Positions 60,615 through 64,000 of a DNA stretch of 64,000 nt are shown here, in pieces (the first letter of the stretch is position 1; every line of letters starts with the position of its first letter). The translations under genes and the position numbers were made by a program. Below the pieces are notes generated by a model. The model was given only the letters and a program-made list of their open reading frames with translations. It was not told the origin of the DNA and made no database searches. Source of the DNA: CBFHSF01 sp965658445. Its GTDB lineage: Bacteria; Bacteroidota; Bacteroidia; Flavobacteriales; Schleiferiaceae. The stretch lies in assembly GCA_965658445.1 (NCBI GenBank), contig CBFHSF010000010.1:1-64000 (forward strand), read 5' to 3'.

Positions 60615-62945
60615 GTGGTGAAAAAACGCATCTTTAAATACACCCTGTATTTGCTAATTATTGGCCTAGCCGCCGTAGGTAGCTTTTACTATATGGTCAA
60701 GGCCGGCGTCTTTGGCCCCATGCCCACACAAGAAGAACTTACCAGCATTGATCAGGATGAAGCTACGGTGGTAACTGACCGCTTTGGCAATCTCGTAGGG
60801 TCTTTCTACCAAAGCAATCGAATCATTATCGATTACGAGCAAATTCCCCACCATCTATCCAATGCACTGGTGGCCACTGAGGACGTTCGGTTTTACGAGC
60901 ATTCGGGAATTGATTGGAGGTCTTGGCTGCGCGTGTTTTTTAAGAGCATTGTGCTTCAAGATCGTTCAGGCGGTGGTGGTTCTACCCTCACCCAACAATT
61001 GGCCAAAAACCTCTTTGGCAGGGCTTCATACGGGTTTCTCTCCATGCCCGTCAACAAATGCCGGGAAATTATCATTGCTCGACAACTGGAAGAAATCTAC
61101 ACCAAAGAAGAAATCCTTACCCTCTACCTCAACACGGTTCCCTTTGGTGAGAATACCTTGGGAATAGAGTCCGCAGCCTTGAGGTACTATGGGAAAAACA
61201 CCTCGGAATTATCTATTGAGGAATCTGCTGTTTTGGTGGGTCTTCTCAAGGCCAATACGTATTACAACCCAAGACTCAATCCAGAGAACGCACTGTTCAG
61301 ACGCAATGTAGTCTTGGGACAAATGGAGAAATACGAGTTTATTACAGAGAACTTTAGCGATTCCCTTAGAGCCCTTCCCTTAACCATCAACTATTACAAC
61401 CTAGCCAAAGAATCTCCCGCCCCTTACGCCCTTAGACAAATAAAAAAAGAAGCCATTGCCCTTCTCAAGGAAACGGGGAATTACAAAGACGGTTCTATTG
61501 ATAAAGAAGGACTTGTCATCAAAACCACTTTGGACAGAAGACTTCAGGACTGGGGAAATAAGGCCTTGGCCGATCAATTGGAATTTTTACAGTCGCCCTT
61601 TGACAGAGACCAGAGGGCACGAGGGGTTCTCAAGGAATCCTCGGACCTTATCCAGAGAGAAATCAAAAAGACCACTCGTTACAAGCGTTGGAGAGCACAA
61701 GGATTGACCAGAGCTCAAATAAGTGATTCTCTGAAGGTGGAAAGAGAAGTGTTGGTCTACGATCACGGCGAAGCAAAATTGCGCTCCTTTAGCATGTTGG
61801 ACAGCATCATATTTGAACAGAGAAGGTTGTTTGCCGGATTTGTAGCTATGGTCCCTCAAGACGGAGCCATACGCGTTTGGGTAGGTGGCGTCGACCATTC
61901 CTTTTTTCCCTACGACCAAGTATTGGCTGAAAGACAGACCGCATCTACCTTTAAGCCCATCGTCTATGCCTCTGCTTTAGAATCTGGTGTAAGCCCCTGT
62001 TCCTACATAGAAAACGTTCAAAGAGATTACGATGGCTACTCTCCAGGAAACGCAAATAATCAGTACGGAGGGTTCTATAGTTTGAGGGGGGCACTCAAAA
62101 ATTCACTCAACGTAGTGAGTGTGGCCTTGCAACACGAAATCGGTGCCAACTCCGTGGTTCAAACGGCGAGACAGTTGGGCCTCAAGGGAAAGATTGATCC
62201 CGTTCCCTCTATGGCGTTGGGTGTAAACTCCTCTAGTCTCAAGGAGATGGTTCCGGTTTACGCCGCCTTTGCCAATGGCGGAAATCTGGTCACCCCCTAT
62301 TTCATAACAGAAATCAAGGATGCCGCAGGTAAAACATTGTACTCTCGCCCCGAAACGACCCCACAACGAGCCATCCACGAAGAAACGGCCTTTATAATGA
62401 CTCAAATGCTTCGCCAAGTTGTTGAAGGAGGAACCGCCCAAAGAATTAGAAGTCAGTATCATTTAAATGGAAATTACGCGGGAAAGACCGGAACAGCGCA
62501 AGACTATGCGGATGGTTGGTTTATTGGATTCTCACCAGAACTCGTTGCAGGAGCGCGCGTGGGTGCCTCCTCACCTTCCGTTCACTTTTCTTCGGGTAGC
62601 TGGGGTGCAGGCTCACGGATGGCGTTACCGATATGGGCACGATTCTTCGAACAAATAGAAAAGAACAAAGCATACCACAACCTCGCCTATACTCCTTTTG
62701 CCATTTCGGATTCTACCCTTATAGACGCCATGGATTGTCCCGATTACAAGGAGGGTGATTTCTGGGATGACGTTACGGGATTCTTTAGTGGAAAAGACGA
62801 TATTATTTACGAATTGAGGAAAGACAGTCTGACGCGTTACCAAGAGAATCAGAAGGAATTAGACAAGGATAAATCAAGAAACCCGTCAAAAAACAAAAAG
62901 AAGGACCGCAGTTTTTGGGACAAGGTTTTTGGTCGCAATAAGTAA
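60615..62945 (+). CDS. Penicillin-binding protein 1A (bifunctional transglycosylase/transpeptidase)
   Basis: Inner-membrane enzyme of 776 residues that polymerises and cross-links peptidoglycan. One N-terminal helix (YTLYLLIIGLAAVGSFYY). GT51 domain: ATEDVRFYEHSGIDW (catalytic Glu), GGSTLTQQLAKNLFGRA, KEEILTLYLNTVPFGENTLG. Transpeptidase domain: ASTFKPIVYASALE (S-x-x-K), SLNVVSVALQ (S-x-N), GKTGTAQDYADGWFIG (K-T-G). A charged C-terminal tail follows (KDKSRNPSKNKKKDRSFWD). GTG at 60615 is the start; a second GTG at 60618 is possible. Confidence 0.95.
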   Translation: MVKKRIFKYTLYLLIIGLAAVGSFYYMVKAGVFGPMPTQEELTSIDQDEATVVTDRFGNLVGSFYQSNRIIIDYEQIPHHLSNALVATEDVRFYEHSGIDWRSWLRVFFKSIVLQDRSGGGGSTLTQQLAKNLFGRASYGFLSMPVNKCREIIIARQLEEIYTKEEILTLYLNTVPFGENTLGIESAALRYYGKNTSELSIEESAVLVGLLKANTYYNPRLNPENALFRRNVVLGQMEKYEFITENFSDSLRALPLTINYYNLAKESPAPYALRQIKKEAIALLKETGNYKDGSIDKEGLVIKTTLDRRLQDWGNKALADQLEFLQSPFDRDQRARGVLKESSDLIQREIKKTTRYKRWRAQGLTRAQISDSLKVEREVLVYDHGEAKLRSFSMLDSIIFEQRRLFAGFVAMVPQDGAIRVWVGGVDHSFFPYDQVLAERQTASTFKPIVYASALESGVSPCSYIENVQRDYDGYSPGNANNQYGGFYSLRGALKNSLNVVSVALQHEIGANSVVQTARQLGLKGKIDPVPSMALGVNSSSLKEMVPVYAAFANGGNLVTPYFITEIKDAAGKTLYSRPETTPQRAIHEETAFIMTQMLRQVVEGGTAQRIRSQYHLNGNYAGKTGTAQDYADGWFIGFSPELVAGARVGASSPSVHFSSGSWGAGSRMALPIWARFFEQIEKNKAYHNLAYTPFAISDSTLIDAMDCPDYKEGDFWDDVTGFFSGKDDIIYELRKDSLTRYQENQKELDKDKSRNPSKNKKKDRSFWDKVFGRNK

Positions 62946-62950
62946 AATCC

Positions 62951-62958
62951 CACCTTTG
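62951..62958 (+). promoter_or_regulatory. Near-consensus TAnnTTTG element before the last gene
   Basis: CACCTTTG (first base differs from the consensus) ends four bases before ATG 62963, the same offset as at 18410 and 48150. Could be chance. Confidence 0.35.
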
Positions 62959-62962
62959 TGAT

Positions 62963-64000
62963 ATGAGATACTGCCTTTTAGTAATTGGGATTCTGGCTCT
63001 TGCCCCTTCCCTGTGGTCCCAAGAATGGGCACCTCATTATGAGGGCGATCTCATTTACAATGACGTAGATCAAACCCTATCAGGGACCTACAGTATAGAA
63101 TTTACAGCTCCTCATGATTCAACCCTTTCCATTCCAATAGAACTTTGGACTCGGGCTGTTACCCATTCCAATAGCCCTTTGGCGCAAGAGTGGATAAACA
63201 ACCAGAGCACTTCCTTGTACTTTGCCCCTGAAGTTGAATTGGGTTCCCTTTCCATTCAATCTTTGACACTTCACATCAATGGTGAAGAAATGGAGGTAGA
63301 CACAATATCGAATGCAGATTTACTCTCTGTGATTCTTACCCACCCAATATCTAAGGGTACGGCTGTGGCATTAAATATGCGCTTTACCTCTCACCTTCCA
63401 CTTCGACGCTACGGCGGAATGGGCTATGATGCGGAAATGGTTCAGTTCATACATGCATTGCCTGTTCTTTCAGCCGTAGACTCTGTGTTTAAGCCCATAA
63501 GAGCCAACATTAGGAATCACAGTATGTCTAATGAGTACAGTGCCCATATCCAATTTCAATTACCGAAAGGATACCAACCGGAGGGGCCCGGTACCTTTGA
63601 ATTTTCAAAGGCAAACCGAGGCAGTAAAATAACGTGGAATCAAAAGGGTAAGGGAATTCCTGGGTTTTCCTTGATGAGAAATTTAAAATACCAGAACATT
63701 CAATACACAAGCTCTCGCGGTAAGGTGGATATTGAGTGGGCTCAAGAAGGTGGTTTGGATTTCCCCATCACACAAGAGGGATTAGAGAATGTTCAAAAAT
63801 ACTTGTACCAGAATGGCTACCCAACCCTTCCCAAAGAATTGAAAATTCGCATTGTTCAAGAGAAATACTACCTCAAGAACCACACTGAAATCTTGTGGGT
63901 AGAAAGTACAAAGCAACCGCATACCGCAGAGGTTCGTTTGCTGAGGGCGTGGATAGAAGCTCTTTGGCTCAACGAGTACATGATCAACGATCATCAACAC
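62963..64000 (+). CDS. Secreted protein of unknown function, 3' partial
   Basis: Frame from ATG 62963 open to the right edge; 346 codons, no stop seen. A signal peptide (LLVIGILALAPSLWSQ) precedes beta-rich sequence (YEGDLIYNDVDQTLSGTYSI, LHINGEEMEVD), then KYLYQNGYPTLPKELKIRIV. The N-terminal beta-sandwich layout resembles M1-type peptidase leaders, but no GAMEN or HEXXH motif is visible in the part present; the catalytic part would lie beyond the edge. It follows PBP1A by 17 bp on the same strand. Confidence 0.75.
   Translation, partial: MRYCLLVIGILALAPSLWSQEWAPHYEGDLIYNDVDQTLSGTYSIEFTAPHDSTLSIPIELWTRAVTHSNSPLAQEWINNQSTSLYFAPEVELGSLSIQSLTLHINGEEMEVDTISNADLLSVILTHPISKGTAVALNMRFTSHLPLRRYGGMGYDAEMVQFIHALPVLSAVDSVFKPIRANIRNHSMSNEYSAHIQFQLPKGYQPEGPGTFEFSKANRGSKITWNQKGKGIPGFSLMRNLKYQNIQYTSSRGKVDIEWAQEGGLDFPITQEGLENVQKYLYQNGYPTLPKELKIRIVQEKYYLKNHTEILWVESTKQPHTAEVRLLRAWIEALWLNEYMINDHQH

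Overview
The window is a chromosomal segment from a member of the Bacteroidota, most likely a marine or aquatic Flavobacteriales lineage related to Cryomorphaceae/Schleiferiaceae; the exact family is inferred. Support comes from type IX secretion (T9SS) sorting domains of both type A (1871-3928) and type B (21447-24695), several copies of the Bacteroidota promoter element TAnnTTTG, weak Shine-Dalgarno signals, families typical of the phylum (DUF4294, DUF2911, DUF4159, THUMP-like methyltransferase), and separate genes resembling KdnA and KdnB of 8-amino-Kdo synthesis. Most of the window is ordinary core genome. There is no rRNA, CRISPR array, prophage or recognisable insertion sequence. The one tRNA is tRNA-Asp. 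A run of 99 N at 42666-42764 marks a scaffold join.

Layout. 0-4 kb: two envelope-sugar glycosyltransferases, the first cut by the window edge, and a large T9SS-exported protein. 4-6.7 kb: small housekeeping proteins, tRNA-Asp, then a roughly 0.7 kb gene-poor stretch rich in palindromes. 6.7-12.2 kb: an ABC-F ATPase convergent with aroA, then a lipoprotein, 5-formyl-THF cyclo-ligase, a polyprenyl-phosphate-type glycosyltransferase and a fluoride channel. 12.3-13.1 kb: a decayed higBA toxin-antitoxin pair. 13-21.4 kb: PEBP protein, glycerophosphodiesterase, ftsY-rimO, kdnB-like dehydrogenase, and a DUF4159/AI-2E/methyltransferase operon. 21.4-31.4 kb: a giant T9SS type B adhesin-like protein, SDR, two class V PLP enzymes, sucD, kdnA and an unknown gene. 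31.4-40 kb: AsmA-like DUF748 protein, ndk, a MacB-type ABC operon, an unknown protein, ettA. 40-46.2 kb: DUF4294 and accC; DUF721 and recF; then, on the other strand, a TPR membrane protein, ribH and DUF2911. 46.2-48.1 kb: two adjacent broken paralogous lipoprotein/barrel genes separated by a repeat block flanked by inverted repeats. 48.1-64 kb: mnmE, a two-lobed aspartic-protease-like protein, membrane proteins, pentapeptide-repeat protein, thioredoxin, MscS channel, AlbA-type regulator, yjbQ, trmH, PBP1A, and a secreted protein running off the edge.

How genes work together. kdnA and kdnB are predicted to turn Kdo into 8-amino-Kdo for the lipopolysaccharide core, consistent with the glycosyltransferases here. 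FtsY, the TPR membrane protein, PBP1A, the DUF748 protein and MscS serve envelope biogenesis and integrity. MnmE, RimO, TrmH, EttA and tRNA-Asp serve translation. AroA, AccC, SucD, RibH and the folate enzyme are central metabolism.

I see no convincing new multi-gene system. The most interesting items are the membrane-anchored aspartic-protease-like protein with two active-site-like lobes, the repeat block between two broken paralogues (with motifs shared with the palindromic region after tRNA-Asp), the inactivated higBA module, a hairpin directly on the fluC start codon, and a recurrent promoter-to-ATG spacing that predicts leaderless mRNAs.
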